A stretch of DNA of 64,000 bases from Halomonas sp. GT (GTDB lineage Bacteria > Pseudomonadota > Gammaproteobacteria > Pseudomonadales > Halomonadaceae), in the NCBI RefSeq assembly GCF_002082565.1, contig NZ_CP020562.1:310001-374000 (forward strand), written 5' to 3'. Below are positions 17,764 to 28,366 of this stretch, piece by piece (the first letter of the stretch is position 1; each line of letters starts with the position of its first letter). A program made the position numbers and the translations under genes. Under the pieces are notes generated by a model, which was given only the letters and a program-made list of their open reading frames with translations, searched no databases and was not told the DNA's origin.

Positions 17764-18918
17764 ATGTCCAAACGCGATTATTACGAAGTCCTGGGTGTCG
17801 AAAAAGGGGCTGATCAGAAAGAGATCAAAAAAGCCTACCGCCGCTTGGCGCAAAAATTCCACCCTGATCGAAACCCAGGCGATAACACCGCCGCGGAAAA
17901 ATTCCGTGAGGTGTCAGAAGCGTACGAAGTCTTAAGCGATGGCGAAAAGCGCGCGGCGTATGACCAGTTTGGTCACGCTGGTGTTGACGGCCAAGGTGGC
18001 GGCTTTGGCGGTGGCGGGTTCGGCGGTGGTGGCGCTGGCGACTTCAGCGACATCTTCGGCGATGTGTTTGGCGATATCTTTGGTGGCGGTGGTGGCCGTC
18101 GTCGTGGCCCTAACGCCCCCGCGCGTGGCAGTGATCTACGCTACAACTTAGAGCTGGATCTGGAGAACGCAGTTTCCGGCACAACCGTTGATATCCGCGT
18201 GCCACGCCATATCGAATGTGACCGCTGCGATGGTGAAGGTGCTGAGCCTGGTTCTAGCAAAGAAACCTGCCCCACGTGCCATGGCCACGGCCAAGTGCGT
18301 ATGCAGCAAGGCTTCTTTGCGGTTCAGCAAACTTGCCCGACCTGTCACGGCAGTGGCCAGCACATCAAGGTGCCGTGCCACAAATGTAACGGTGAAGGCC
18401 GCGTGCGGGAAACGCGCACGCTATCGGTGAAGATTCCGCCAGGTGTGGATACTGGTGATCGCATTCGTCTGAATGGCGAAGGTGAAAGTGGTATTAACGG
18501 TGGCCCGCCCGGTGACCTGTATGTTCAGGTGTCGATCAAGCCACACCACATCTTCCAGCGTGATGGCAAACACCTGCAGTGTGACGTGCCGATCAACTTT
18601 GTTGACGCTGCATTAGGTGGGGAGCTAGAAGTACCCACGCTAGACGGCCGTGTGAAACTGAAGATTCCACCGGAAACTCAAACCGGCAAACTCTTCAGGC
18701 TGCGCGGTAAAGGTGTGAAACCGGTACGTGGTGGCGCTCCTGGCGACTTGCTTTGCAAAGTGGTGCTGGAGACGCCGGTCAATCTCAATGACGAGCAGAA
18801 AGACCTGCTTCGTCAGTTGCAAGAGAGCTTTGACGGCAGCAATAGCCACAGCCACTCGCCGAAGAAAACTGGCTTCTTCGACAGTGTGAAGAAGTTTTTT
18901 GAAGAGATGAAACCGTAA
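17764..18918 (+). CDS. dnaJ: Co-chaperone DnaJ (Hsp40)
   Basis: Cytoplasmic co-chaperone of 384 residues that stimulates DnaK ATP hydrolysis. Domains in order are the J domain with HPD ([10 protein letters not shown], about residues 32-36), a Gly/Phe linker (about 75-105), the zinc-binding cysteine domain with four CxxCxGxG repeats ([32 protein letters not shown]) and two C-terminal substrate-binding domains. ATG 17764 is preceded by AGGAGG. A strong terminator follows and ends the heat-shock group. Confidence 0.98.
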   Translation: MSKRDYYEVLGVEKGADQKEIKKAYRRLAQKFHPDRNPGDNTAAEKFREVSEAYEVLSDGEKRAAYDQFGHAGVDGQGGGFGGGGFGGGGAGDFSDIFGDVFGDIFGGGGGRRRGPNAPARGSDLRYNLELDLENAVSGTTVDIRVPRHIECDRCDGEGAEPGSSKETCPTCHGHGQVRMQQGFFAVQQTCPTCHGSGQHIKVPCHKCNGEGRVRETRTLSVKIPPGVDTGDRIRLNGEGESGINGGPPGDLYVQVSIKPHHIFQRDGKHLQCDVPINFVDAALGGELEVPTLDGRVKLKIPPETQTGKLFRLRGKGVKPVRGGAPGDLLCKVVLETPVNLNDEQKDLLRQLQESFDGSNSHSHSPKKTGFFDSVKKFFEEMKP

Positions 18919-18944
18919 CGGCGATTCACTTCACAGCACATCAG

Positions 18945-18978
18945 CGCCCCGGCATTTTCTAGTGTCGGGGCGTTTTTT
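18945..18978 (+). terminator. Terminator after dnaJ
   Basis: Stem CGCCCCGGCA with TGTCGGGGCG (one G-T pair), loop TTTTCTAG, then T6. Confidence 0.92.
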
Positions 18979-19120
18979 ATATTGGCTGTAGACACCTAAA
19001 TCATTGTGTTGCTTGGTGTAAAATAGTTGGCCTGATGGACTTATCGTTTAATCGCTAACCGATACCTTTTAAAGCAGAGTTATTTGCACATGAATTATTT
19101 GCACGTAAGGACGAGGGCAA

Positions 19121-20023
19121 ATGCTAGCGGATGAAGAGTCTCGCCCTGGGTTGGGCATTGGGTTGCGGGTGCTTTCCGGCGTGCTGTTTACCGGTATGTT
19201 GGTGTGTATTAAAGCGGTGAGTGATGAGGTGCCAGTAGGGCAGTCGGTGTTTTTCCGCTCGTTATTTGCGCTGTTGCCGATTGTTGTTTTTTTGATGCTT
19301 CGTCGCGAATTTCCGCAGGGATTGGCGACGCGTCGTCCATTGGGTCATGCGTTGCGCTCGGGGCTTGGGGCGGCGGCAATGTTCGCGTCGTTCGCGGCGG
19401 TGGCCTTGTTACCTGTCGCGGAAACGACGTTGTTGGCCCAGCTAACACCTGTATTTATGGCGTTGGGTGGCGTCTTGCTGCTGGGGGAGCGCTTTTCGCT
19501 TTATCGGGTGGGCGCTATTGCGTTGGCGTTAGCTGGGGTGGCGGTGTTGGTGCTGCCAGGGCTTGAGGCCAGTCGCGAGCAAGGGCAGCTGGCTGGCTAT
19601 GCGCTAGGGGCGCTGAGCGCGCTATTAACTGCGGGGGCGCTGCTAACCGTACGGCGCATTTCACGTACCGAAACAGCAGGCTCCATTGCCTTCTACTTTA
19701 TTCTGGTCTCTGCGCTAGCGGGGTTGGCAACGCTGCCCTTTGGCTGGGCACCGCTTAAAGGTGATGTGGTGTGGTTGTTAGTGCTTTCTGGTTTGTTTGG
19801 CGGCTCGGCCCATATTGCGATGACGCTGGCGCTACGTTACGCCGAAGCGTCACGCCTAGCGCCTTTTGAATACATCGCGTTGGTGTGGCCTGTGTTAGCA
19901 GATTGGCTGCTGTTTGGCCTGCCAGTTTCCAGCGGCTTTTTGCTGGCACTGCCGTTTCTACTTAGCGGGGTCGGGCTGGCCACACTGGAAGGCCGCCGGA
20001 TTAAACGGCTTCTTCGACGATAA
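19121..20023 (+). CDS. EamA/DMT-family transporter
   Basis: Inner-membrane protein of 300 residues with ten predicted helices arranged as two EamA repeats. The first repeat ends in ETTLLAQLTPVFMALGGVLLLGERFSLYR and the second has SRLAPFEYIALVWPVLADWLLFG, the pattern of drug/metabolite exporters. The substrate is unknown. GAGGG precedes the ATG. The 3' end overlaps the convergent ABC ATPase gene by 23 bases, so neither gene can have a terminator between them. A 15-codon open frame beginning at 19090 overlaps this start. The gene is not part of the conserved dnaJ-dapB backbone seen in related genomes. Confidence 0.87.
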   Translation: MLADEESRPGLGIGLRVLSGVLFTGMLVCIKAVSDEVPVGQSVFFRSLFALLPIVVFLMLRREFPQGLATRRPLGHALRSGLGAAAMFASFAAVALLPVAETTLLAQLTPVFMALGGVLLLGERFSLYRVGAIALALAGVAVLVLPGLEASREQGQLAGYALGALSALLTAGALLTVRRISRTETAGSIAFYFILVSALAGLATLPFGWAPLKGDVVWLLVLSGLFGGSAHIAMTLALRYAEASRLAPFEYIALVWPVLADWLLFGLPVSSGFLLALPFLLSGVGLATLEGRRIKRLLRR

Positions 20024-20750
20024 GCTGAGGACGGCCCTTTGAGCATGGCTCAATACGCGCCGTCACTTTGTAAACTTGGCGCAGTAACTCAGGTGAAATT
20101 ACTTCCTCGGTTGTGCCGCAGGCGATTAAACGGCCGTTCTCTAACACCATGGCTGCATCAGTGAAACGCAACGCATGCCCGAGATCGTGAAGGGCAACCA
20201 GAATGAGCATGTTGCGCTCATCGGCAAGACGCCGCAGTACGCTTAGCAGGTTGATCTGGCGGTTAAGATCAAGCGCTGAGGTAGGCTCATCCAGCATTAA
20301 AATTTCAGGCTCTTGAACCAGCGCCTGGGCGGCGCTCACCAATTGACGTTGCCCGCCGCTCAGATCACCAATATCGCGTTCGCCAAGCGCGCTGATATTG
20401 AGCTCTTCAAGCGCTCGGTCGACCTGGGTAAGGTCTTCAGCCTGCACTTTTAGGCTGCGCCCTTGCATGCGTGCCAGTAGCACTGACTCGTACACCGTTA
20501 GCACCGCTTTTGCCCCCGTATCTTGAGGCATATACGCCACTGGGCGTTCAGCACTAGTGCCACTGACAATCACCTCGCCGCCCCCTTTTAGCAGGCCTAA
20601 AATACGGCGAAACAGGGTTGATTTACCCGCTGCGTTAGGGCCAAGCAGGGCAACAATCTGACCGCCCTGAAAGCGCGGGGTTGTTATGTCCTGAATAATA
20701 GGACGACGCCCGTAGCGAGCAGAAACGTGGTTGAGTTGTAGGGTTACCAT
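20001..20750 (-). CDS. ABC transporter ATP-binding protein, iron(III)-siderophore/cobalamin type
   Basis: Cytoplasmic ATPase of 249 residues of the FecE/BtuD group. Walker A reads LLGPNAAGKSTLFRRIL, the signature LSGGQRQLVSAAQAL and Walker B ILMLDEPTSALDL. The H-loop is in LVALHDLGHAL. It drives import through the permease encoded immediately upstream, with which it overlaps by 7 bases. The Walker A has NAAGKS rather than the common NGAGKS. Its 3' end overlaps the opposing EamA gene. Confidence 0.92.
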   Translation of the reverse strand: MVTLQLNHVSARYGRRPIIQDITTPRFQGGQIVALLGPNAAGKSTLFRRILGLLKGGGEVIVSGTSAERPVAYMPQDTGAKAVLTVYESVLLARMQGRSLKVQAEDLTQVDRALEELNISALGERDIGDLSGGQRQLVSAAQALVQEPEILMLDEPTSALDLNRQINLLSVLRRLADERNMLILVALHDLGHALRFTDAAMVLENGRLIACGTTEEVISPELLRQVYKVTARIEPCSKGRPQLIVEEAV

Positions 20751-21814
20751 GATGCCTTCTTATGGTTGAGTACCAAAAATAGAAAGAAGGGAATGCCCAC
20801 GAGTGATGTGATAATGCCAATGGGAATAATGGTGCCTGGAATAATGATTTTGGAAATCACTGAGCCAACCGAAAGGATAAGCGCGCCGCATAAAGCAGAG
20901 CCGGGAAGGAAGAAGCGCTGATCCTCACCCAGCAGAATGCGCGCAATGTGTGGCCCTACTAGACCGATAAAACCAATGGTGCCGACAAAGGCGACGGCAA
21001 TCGCTGCAAGTAGCGACACCAGCACTAAAACTTCTAAGCGTAGTGCACGCGGGTTGACGCCCATGCTTTCGGCCTTGGCATCCCCCAGTCGCATAGCGGT
21101 TAGCGCCCAACCGTGGCGTGCCAGTAACGGCATGACTGCTGCCAGTACACCGAGTGCAATCCAAAACTTTGGCCAGGTTGCCTTGGTTAGACTGCCCATG
21201 GTCCAGAAGACAACGGCGGCGACAGCCTGTTGGCTGGCAAAAAACTGAATCAATGCCATTAATGAGTTAAAAATAAACACCATCGCAATGCCTAGCAGTA
21301 CGATCGTTTCTACCGTAACGCCGCGCTTAAGGCTGAGTGCGTGGATTAAAAAAGCGGTCACCATTGCCATCAGGAACGCATTGATGGGGACGACATACTC
21401 AATGGCCGCAGGGATGATCGCAACGCCAAAAGCCAAGCCCAGGGCAGCGCCAAAGCTAGCGCCGGCCGAAATGCCTAGCGTAAACGGGCTGGCCAGCGGA
21501 TTGCTTAGGATCGTTTGCATCTGAGCACCGGCCACCGAGAGGCTGGCACCCACCACTAACGCCATCAGCGCCACGGGCATGCGAATTTCCCACAAAATGA
21601 CACGTGCCTGCTGGCTAACAGTATCCGGGGTAAACAAAGCAGCAACGACTTCGCCAAGACTGTAGCGTGCAGGGCCAAGTGCAAGGTCAATACACAGGCT
21701 TAAGAACAGCGCTATGACCAGCGCCGCCAAGATCAGTTGGCGGCGAAATACCTGGGTGCGATAGAAGGCGCGCCCGTGGGAAACGCTATTCATTGCAGTG
21801 CTGTCAGTCGTCAT
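20744..21814 (-). CDS. FecCD-family ABC permease
   Basis: Inner-membrane permease of 356 residues with about ten helices, of the FecCD/BtuC family that imports iron-siderophore, haem or cobalamin. Diagnostic segments are VGASLSVAGAQMQTILSNPLASPFTLGISAGASFGAALG and the coupling-helix region AFVGTIGFIGLVGPHIARILLGEDQRFFLPGSAL near residue 270. Only one permease gene is present, so the channel is probably a homodimer. It overlaps both neighbours of the operon (11 bases with the binding-protein gene, 7 with the ATPase gene). Confidence 0.93.
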   Translation of the reverse strand: MTTDSTAMNSVSHGRAFYRTQVFRRQLILAALVIALFLSLCIDLALGPARYSLGEVVAALFTPDTVSQQARVILWEIRMPVALMALVVGASLSVAGAQMQTILSNPLASPFTLGISAGASFGAALGLAFGVAIIPAAIEYVVPINAFLMAMVTAFLIHALSLKRGVTVETIVLLGIAMVFIFNSLMALIQFFASQQAVAAVVFWTMGSLTKATWPKFWIALGVLAAVMPLLARHGWALTAMRLGDAKAESMGVNPRALRLEVLVLVSLLAAIAVAFVGTIGFIGLVGPHIARILLGEDQRFFLPGSALCGALILSVGSVISKIIIPGTIIPIGIITSLVGIPFFLFLVLNHKKASW

Positions 21815-22931
21815 TTAAAGATATCCAATAACCGGGTGCATAATCGATAGGCAAAAAGCGATCGTGCAGCTCGCGCATTGTCGCTTCAGGGTCGAGATCG
21901 TCAAACAGTTCGGGGTGCAGCCATTTCGCCAATTGCTGCACAGCAACAAAATAGTAAGGGCTGTTATAGAACTGATGCCAAATGGCGTGGAAATTGCCAG
22001 TGTCGACTGCTTCAATGCCGGTCATGGCGGTGCGCTCGGTGAGTGCTTCGAGTTTCGCGCGAGCGTGATCCATGTTTGCGCCTGGTCCTACCCCTACCCA
22101 GGCGCCGCCGGGAACGTAAGCATCCCAATTGCCGCCCGTAACAACGACGTGCTCGGGGTTGGCGGCAATAATTTGTTCAGGATTCAAATTGCCGAAGCTG
22201 TTAGGAATAATGCCTTCGGCAATGTTGTTACCGCCAGCCAGGGTGACATACTCGCCAAAGTTAGCAGGGCCAAAGCTCATGCAGCATTCATCTGAATACC
22301 CGCCTGCCCGGTCAATAAACACGCTCGGGCGCTCTGGGTTGGCGCCTTCAATAACATCAGTAACCCGCGCCATCTGCTCTTCAGCAAAGGCGATAAATTC
22401 CTCGGCAGCGGCTTCATCTCCCATCAGCTTGCCAATAATCCGCATCGAGGGAATCGTATGTGCGATGGGGTCTTCACGGAAATCCACATAGACAATAGGG
22501 ATATCCAGCTCGGCTAACTTATCGTCATAGGCGGCGTCTTCAGTGGCCGCTTTCGCCTCAATATTCATCAGGATGACGTCAGGGTTAAGCGCCGCTGCTT
22601 GCTCAACATCAAAGGTGCCATCTTTGAAGCCACCAAAGGTGGGGATTGCCTCAATGTCGGGGAAACGTTCCAGATAGCGGGCGTAATTATCGGGATCCGC
22701 CTGAGAAAAGTCTTCCCGCCAGCCAACCACATGGATAAACGGTGTTTCGGGTTCCAGCAGGCCAAGCAGATAAATTTGCCTTCCTTCGCCTAAGATAACC
22801 CGCTCGGCAGGAGCGTCTAAGGAGACTTGACGGCCTGCAACATCGGTAACGGTGATGCTATCTGCATTGGCAGCGGTGAACGTTAAAGCGGTTAGTGCGC
22901 TAAGTAGCGTCCTGAAAGCGTGGGAAGACAT
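21804..22931 (-). CDS. Periplasmic substrate-binding protein of the iron-type ABC importer
   Basis: Exported protein of about 375 residues. The signal peptide (SSHAFRTLLSALTALTFTAANA) precedes the start of the TroA/FepB-like fold (ITVTDVAGRQVSLDAPAERVIL). Further family marks are FDVEQAAALNPDVILMN and EQIIAANPEHVVVTGG. It would hand an iron chelate (siderophore or haem) to the FecCD permease. The exact ligand cannot be read. ATG 22931 is preferred to an in-frame GTG at 22946 because it gives the better signal peptide. First gene of the three-gene operon. Confidence 0.88.
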   Translation of the reverse strand: MSSHAFRTLLSALTALTFTAANADSITVTDVAGRQVSLDAPAERVILGEGRQIYLLGLLEPETPFIHVVGWREDFSQADPDNYARYLERFPDIEAIPTFGGFKDGTFDVEQAAALNPDVILMNIEAKAATEDAAYDDKLAELDIPIVYVDFREDPIAHTIPSMRIIGKLMGDEAAAEEFIAFAEEQMARVTDVIEGANPERPSVFIDRAGGYSDECCMSFGPANFGEYVTLAGGNNIAEGIIPNSFGNLNPEQIIAANPEHVVVTGGNWDAYVPGGAWVGVGPGANMDHARAKLEALTERTAMTGIEAVDTGNFHAIWHQFYNSPYYFVAVQQLAKWLHPELFDDLDPEATMRELHDRFLPIDYAPGYWISLNDD

Positions 22932-23205
22932 AACTATATTGATCACCAGTTGGTAAGTGAAACTAACCGAGGGTCGCCAGCGCGACTATTGAGAGGTAAC
23001 GCCAAGAGGAAATTGATTATGCGTGTAATTCGTATTCACAAAGTTGAGCATTATTACGAAAACAGTATTGTTTGTCGAGGTGAGCTTTCATGAAGGGGCG
23101 TCGTTGGAACGCACTGTTGCAAGTCTTTATTATTTGACGCTTGGCGGTTTCTATTGTGAGGATTACGCTAGTAGGCATTAACTCGCTACCTTTGGAGAAA
23201 ATACG

Positions 23206-23487
23206 ATGCCTTTATCCCGTGCCGAAATCGTAACGCCTTCTGGCGAGCGCTTGATAAACCGCTTGTGCAAGCATTGGGCGCATAAGCTTGAGGTCGAACA
23301 TAACGAGCAAGATGCCAAAATCATATTTGCCAGCGGCACCTGCCTAATGCATGTGGAGGCAGATCGCTTGATTGTTTCCCTTGAAACCTTGGAAGAAGAG
23401 CATCTTGATCAGTTAGAGGGGGTGGTGGAAAGTCACCTCATGCGCATGGCAAAAGATGAGCCGCTGGAAATTGTTTGGGAGAACTAG
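23206..23487 (+). CDS. DUF2218 domain protein
   Basis: Small cytoplasmic protein of 93 residues matching the DUF2218 pattern: an N-terminal ERLINRLCKHWAHKLEVEH, a CLMHVEADRLIVSLE strand and a C-terminal QLEGVVESHLMRMA. The family has no assigned function but is often found next to siderophore and iron uptake genes. That holds here, where it diverges from the iron-type ABC operon with a 274-base gap. A GGAG precedes the ATG by eight bases. Inference only: an accessory factor for iron chelate handling. Confidence 0.85.
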   Translation: MPLSRAEIVTPSGERLINRLCKHWAHKLEVEHNEQDAKIIFASGTCLMHVEADRLIVSLETLEEEHLDQLEGVVESHLMRMAKDEPLEIVWEN

Positions 23488-23518
23488 TCCGCTTGAAGCA
23501 GCGTGTACACTGCCTTAA

Positions 23519-24433
<915 letters not shown>

Positions 24434-24524
24434 TGTTTTAGTACAACAGGGCGCGTTTCGATATGCACTCTGTTGGCTGCTGAACATGGCTTTTTTTGAT
24501 GGCCTCCGAACCTGCTAGCAGGGT

Positions 24525-24553
24525 GAGGGGGCTTGCTGCTTTTTGGCCCCCTC
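24525..24553. terminator. Hairpin between convergent dapB and guaD
   Basis: Eight-base-pair stem GAGGGGGC with GCCCCCTC and a 13-base loop. No strong T-tail is present on either strand, so efficiency is uncertain. Confidence 0.55.
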
Positions 24554-24569
24554 CTGATTAATTTTCTGC

Positions 24570-25919
24570 TTAATTTTGACGTCGGTGTTGTAGACGTCCT
24601 CCAGCCCAGGTTTCGAAGATAGCGCGGTCGTCGCCTAGCATCATTAGAGTGAATAACTCCTCTGCCAAACTTTCGCATCGTGCCATACGTCGTGCCATCA
24701 GCGGTGAGGCGGACAGGTCGATAACGACGAAGTCGGCATCCATGCCTGGTGCAAAACGGCCGATACGGTCATCTAGCGATAGGGATACGGCATTGCCTCT
24801 GGTCAGGGCATGGAAGCCTGACCAGGCCGTCAGTGGCTGGCCGAGCAGTTGCCCTACTTGATAGCCCGCCTTGAGAGTCGCTAATCCGGAAAGGTCGGTG
24901 CCAGCGCCAATATCGCTGGCCAGGGTTAGATTTAACCCGCTTTCATGGGCGGCGTGGCGGTCGAACAAGCCGCTACCAAGGAAGAGGTTAGAGCTGGGGC
25001 AAAAAGCGATATTGGCACTGCGTTCAGCCAGCCGCTTGCGCATGCCATTGTCCAGATGAATGCCATGGGCAAAGGTGCTGCGTGGCCCAACCAGGCCGGA
25101 CTGCTCGTAAACCTCGAGGTAGTCACGGCTTTCTGGAAACAGCTCGGCTACCCAGTCCAGTTCGCCGAGGTTTTCCGATAAGTGAGTTTGCAGCCATAGG
25201 CTTTCATCGTTGCGTAGCAGGCCACCGGCGGCATCAAGCTGGGTGCGCGTGGAAGTGGGAGCAAAGCGCGGTGTAACACTGTAGCCAAGGCGATCGGTGC
25301 CATGCCAGTCGCTGATCAAGCGCTCGGTATCACGAATGCCGCCGAGGGTCTTGTCGGTAAGTGCTTCGGGGGCGTGGCGATCCATCAGTACCTTGCCAGC
25401 GAGCATACACAGGCCGCGGCGTTGGGCGGCGCTGAAGAAGGCATCTACCGAATTGGGATGGCTTGAGCAGAACACTTGGGCGGTGGTGGTCCCGACTCGC
25501 ATCAACTCTTTGAGAAAAGCTTCTGCCATGTTGTCGGCATGCGCCCGCTGGGCGAAACGGCACTCTTCAGGAAAGGTATAGTCATTCAACCAGTCCAGCA
25601 GTTGGCGGCCATAAGAGGCCATGATATCGAGCTGAACGTAGTGAACATGGCTGTCAATAAAGCCTGGCATGACCAGCTTGTCACGCTGGTCGATGACGCT
25701 AATATCGACGGGGAGTTGAGGGGCCAGGGTGCGATAGTCGCCAACACCCTGAATGCGACCGTCGGCCCACCACAGGGCACCGTCTTGGTGGTAGACAACG
25801 CTACCCTCTCGGGGCGTGTCGCCATCTCCGGGGTCGGCATCGAAACTCAAGACCCGTGCACGTATTAACCAAGCTTGCCCCTGCTCTTGTTTCAGGCATT
25901 GTCCTTGCTCTTCATTCAT
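24570..25919 (-). CDS. guaD: Guanine deaminase
   Basis: Zinc amidohydrolase of 449 residues that converts guanine to xanthine, feeding the xanthine dehydrogenase encoded just upstream. The metal-binding HxH lies in GFIDSHVHYVQLD. Guanine-deaminase hallmarks are YTFPEECRF, VFCSSHPNSVDAFF, the second metal His in LQTHLSENL, FAHGIHL and the catalytic Asp region ASDIGAGTDLS. The start ATG 25919 has AGGAG upstream. It is the third gene of the xdhA-xdhB-guaD operon, 35 bases after xdhB. Confidence 0.94.
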   Translation of the reverse strand: MNEEQGQCLKQEQGQAWLIRARVLSFDADPGDGDTPREGSVVYHQDGALWWADGRIQGVGDYRTLAPQLPVDISVIDQRDKLVMPGFIDSHVHYVQLDIMASYGRQLLDWLNDYTFPEECRFAQRAHADNMAEAFLKELMRVGTTTAQVFCSSHPNSVDAFFSAAQRRGLCMLAGKVLMDRHAPEALTDKTLGGIRDTERLISDWHGTDRLGYSVTPRFAPTSTRTQLDAAGGLLRNDESLWLQTHLSENLGELDWVAELFPESRDYLEVYEQSGLVGPRSTFAHGIHLDNGMRKRLAERSANIAFCPSSNLFLGSGLFDRHAAHESGLNLTLASDIGAGTDLSGLATLKAGYQVGQLLGQPLTAWSGFHALTRGNAVSLSLDDRIGRFAPGMDADFVVIDLSASPLMARRMARCESLAEELFTLMMLGDDRAIFETWAGGRLQHRRQN

Positions 25920-25954
25920 GATGTTGCTCCTGAAGATAATTAGAGGGAGAAAGC

Positions 25955-28366
25955 TTAACGGCCATTGCTGTGTCGCTTGTCAGCGGGATGGTCAAGTTTG
26001 GCTCGTGCGGCTTCGGCGGCAGCCATGACTCGCTCCGGTGTGGCTGGCGTATCCAGAGGTATCGCCTGGGTGTATCCGTTTAGGCTGGCCAAGCCGTCGC
26101 GCAGGGCCGCCCATACCGACATGCCAAGCATAAAAGGGGGTTCACCCACGGCCTTGGAACGATAGATGCTGGCCATGGAGTTGGGGTGGCCTTCCATTAA
26201 GGAGGTATTGAAAGTAGCCGGTAGATCGCCGTAAGTAGGGATCTTGTAGGTCGCGGGGCCATTCGAAATCAGTTGGCCTTTACCATTCCATTTCAGCTCT
26301 TCACTGGTTAACCAGCCCATGCCTTGGATGAAGCCACCTTCGACCTGGCCGATATCGATAGCCGGATTCAGGGAGTCACCCACGTCGTGGAGGATGTCGA
26401 CACGATCTACCAAGTATTCGCCGCTCAGGGTATCTATTGAAACTTCGGCCACCGCCGCACCAAAGGCATAGTAGTAGAAGGGGCGGCCATTGCCGCTGGT
26501 ACGGTCATAATGGATTAATGGTGTGGCGTAGAAGCCTTTTTCCGATAGCGAGATGCGCGATAGATAGGCGGCTTGAACCAGCTCTCCCCAAGCGATGCGG
26601 CGTTCACTTTCGCCAAAGCCGGCTATTAGATAACCCTCTTTCATGTGGATGGTTTCTCGATCGAGATGGTAGTGCTCGGCAGCAAAGTCATAAAGCCGTG
26701 TTTTTAGTTTGAGCGCGGCATCGCGAGCCGCTTGGCCATTGAGGTCGGCGCCGCTGGAGGCGGCAGTGGGAGAGGTATTGGGCACTTTGTCAGTACGTGT
26801 AGCGGTGATGCGCACGCTATCAAGATCCAGGCCCAGCTCGCGCGCGACCACTTGGCAAATCTTCGTATGCAGCCCCTGACCCATCTCGGTGCCGCCGTGG
26901 TTGATCATTACGCTGCCGTCGGTATAAACGTGAAGGAGCGCGCCTGCTTGGTTGAGGTGCTGGGCGGTGAAGGAAATGCCGAATTTTACCGGAGTCAACG
27001 CCAAGCCTTTGCGAATGACGGGGCTCTTGGTGTTGAACTCTCGGATTGCTCGGCGCCGCTGCCAGTAGTCGCTAGAGGTTTCGAGTTGCTCAACCAGCTC
27101 ATGCAGGAGAACGGTCTGATCCACCGTCTGGCCGTAATGCGTCGTGTTGCGGCCGTCGCGGTAAAAGTTGCGCTTGCGTATCGTCAGCGGATCTTCGCCT
27201 AGACGGCGAGCGATATCCTCCATTGCCGCTTCGATAACCATCATACCTTGAGGGCCGCCGAAGCCGCGGAAGGCTGTGTTAGAGGCAGTATGGGTGCGCG
27301 CTCGATATCCTGTAACGCGGACGTCACCCAGTGAATAGGCGTTATCCGAGTGAAACATAGCGCGATCAACAATGGCGTCGGAAAGGTCGGGTGAATAGCC
27401 ACAGTCGCCGATCACATTGATATCGCCACCCAGAATCACGCCATGGGCATCGACGCCAAGGCGATAGTCGTTATGAAAAGGGTGGCGCTTTCCGGTCGCC
27501 CGCATGTCATCGACCCGCGGTAAGCGAAAGCGACAGCTGCGCCCGGTTCGCCTGGCAATTAAGGCGGCGAGGCAGGCCCAGGGAGAAGCCTGTGTTTCCT
27601 TGCCTCCGAATCCGCCCCCCATGCGGCGTGTCTCGACGGTAACGGCATGGAAGGGAATACCGAGTACCTCGGCGACCAGTTTCTGCGTCTCGCTGGGATG
27701 CTGGTTGGAGGTATGAATCATGACGCCTTCGTCTTCGCTGGGATGGGCGACGCAGGCTTGCCCTTCCAAGTAGAAGTGTTCCTGGCCACCGACAAACTGT
27801 TTGCCAGCAACGACAATGGCGGCGTCGGCAAAGGCTTTTTCCCAGTCTCCACTGATCTGTTGATGAGTGGGGCGAACCAGATCACCCGCGTTGGCGGCAG
27901 CAACGGGGTCGAGGCTTGCTGGGCGCTCTTCGATCTCGATAATTGCCTTTTCGACTGCTTGACGAGCCGCACGGTGGCTGTCGGCTGCCACGGCGAACAG
28001 CACTTGGCCCGCGTAGAGCACTTCGCCGTCAGCCATGATGGGATCCCCTGGGAAAACGGGGCCAATATCGGTATGGCCTGGCACGTCTGCCACGCTAATA
28101 ACATCGACCACACCAGGAGCAGACCTTACCGCGTCCAGGTCCATGCGAGTGATGCGACCATGGGCGATAGATGACAGGCCTGCGGCTAGGTGGAGGGCAT
28201 TGGCCGGAAGGGCTAGGTCATCAATATAAGCCGCGCGCCCGGTGACATGCTTGATAGCGCTCTCGTGGTTAGCTGACGTACCAGAAAAAATGCTGCCGAC
28301 ATGTTGTGCTGGCTGACATGCTTTCTGCTCAGGCTGTGTTGCTGGCAGATCAGTGAGCGTACGCAT
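25955..28366 (-). CDS. xdhB: Xanthine dehydrogenase, molybdopterin-binding subunit
   Basis: Large subunit of 803 residues that oxidises hypoxanthine and xanthine to urate. It has an N-terminal a/b hammerhead (SAIKHVTGRAAYIDDL) and molybdopterin-binding regions GGGFGGKETQ and AFRGFGGPQGM. The segment NHGGTEMGQGLHTKI and the catalytic Glu region (KAVGEPPFMLG) are present. It overlaps xdhA by 17 bases, showing one operon. No xdhC, the usual cofactor-insertion partner, lies in this cluster. Confidence 0.94.
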   Translation of the reverse strand: MRTLTDLPATQPEQKACQPAQHVGSIFSGTSANHESAIKHVTGRAAYIDDLALPANALHLAAGLSSIAHGRITRMDLDAVRSAPGVVDVISVADVPGHTDIGPVFPGDPIMADGEVLYAGQVLFAVAADSHRAARQAVEKAIIEIEERPASLDPVAAANAGDLVRPTHQQISGDWEKAFADAAIVVAGKQFVGGQEHFYLEGQACVAHPSEDEGVMIHTSNQHPSETQKLVAEVLGIPFHAVTVETRRMGGGFGGKETQASPWACLAALIARRTGRSCRFRLPRVDDMRATGKRHPFHNDYRLGVDAHGVILGGDINVIGDCGYSPDLSDAIVDRAMFHSDNAYSLGDVRVTGYRARTHTASNTAFRGFGGPQGMMVIEAAMEDIARRLGEDPLTIRKRNFYRDGRNTTHYGQTVDQTVLLHELVEQLETSSDYWQRRRAIREFNTKSPVIRKGLALTPVKFGISFTAQHLNQAGALLHVYTDGSVMINHGGTEMGQGLHTKICQVVARELGLDLDSVRITATRTDKVPNTSPTAASSGADLNGQAARDAALKLKTRLYDFAAEHYHLDRETIHMKEGYLIAGFGESERRIAWGELVQAAYLSRISLSEKGFYATPLIHYDRTSGNGRPFYYYAFGAAVAEVSIDTLSGEYLVDRVDILHDVGDSLNPAIDIGQVEGGFIQGMGWLTSEELKWNGKGQLISNGPATYKIPTYGDLPATFNTSLMEGHPNSMASIYRSKAVGEPPFMLGMSVWAALRDGLASLNGYTQAIPLDTPATPERVMAAAEAARAKLDHPADKRHSNGR

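Noticed and set aside
22947..23205. Search for a Fur box between the iron ABC operon and the DUF2218 gene
   Set aside because: Only partial matches such as GTGTAATTCGTATTCAC (23032-23048) were seen, with too many broken pairs to call.
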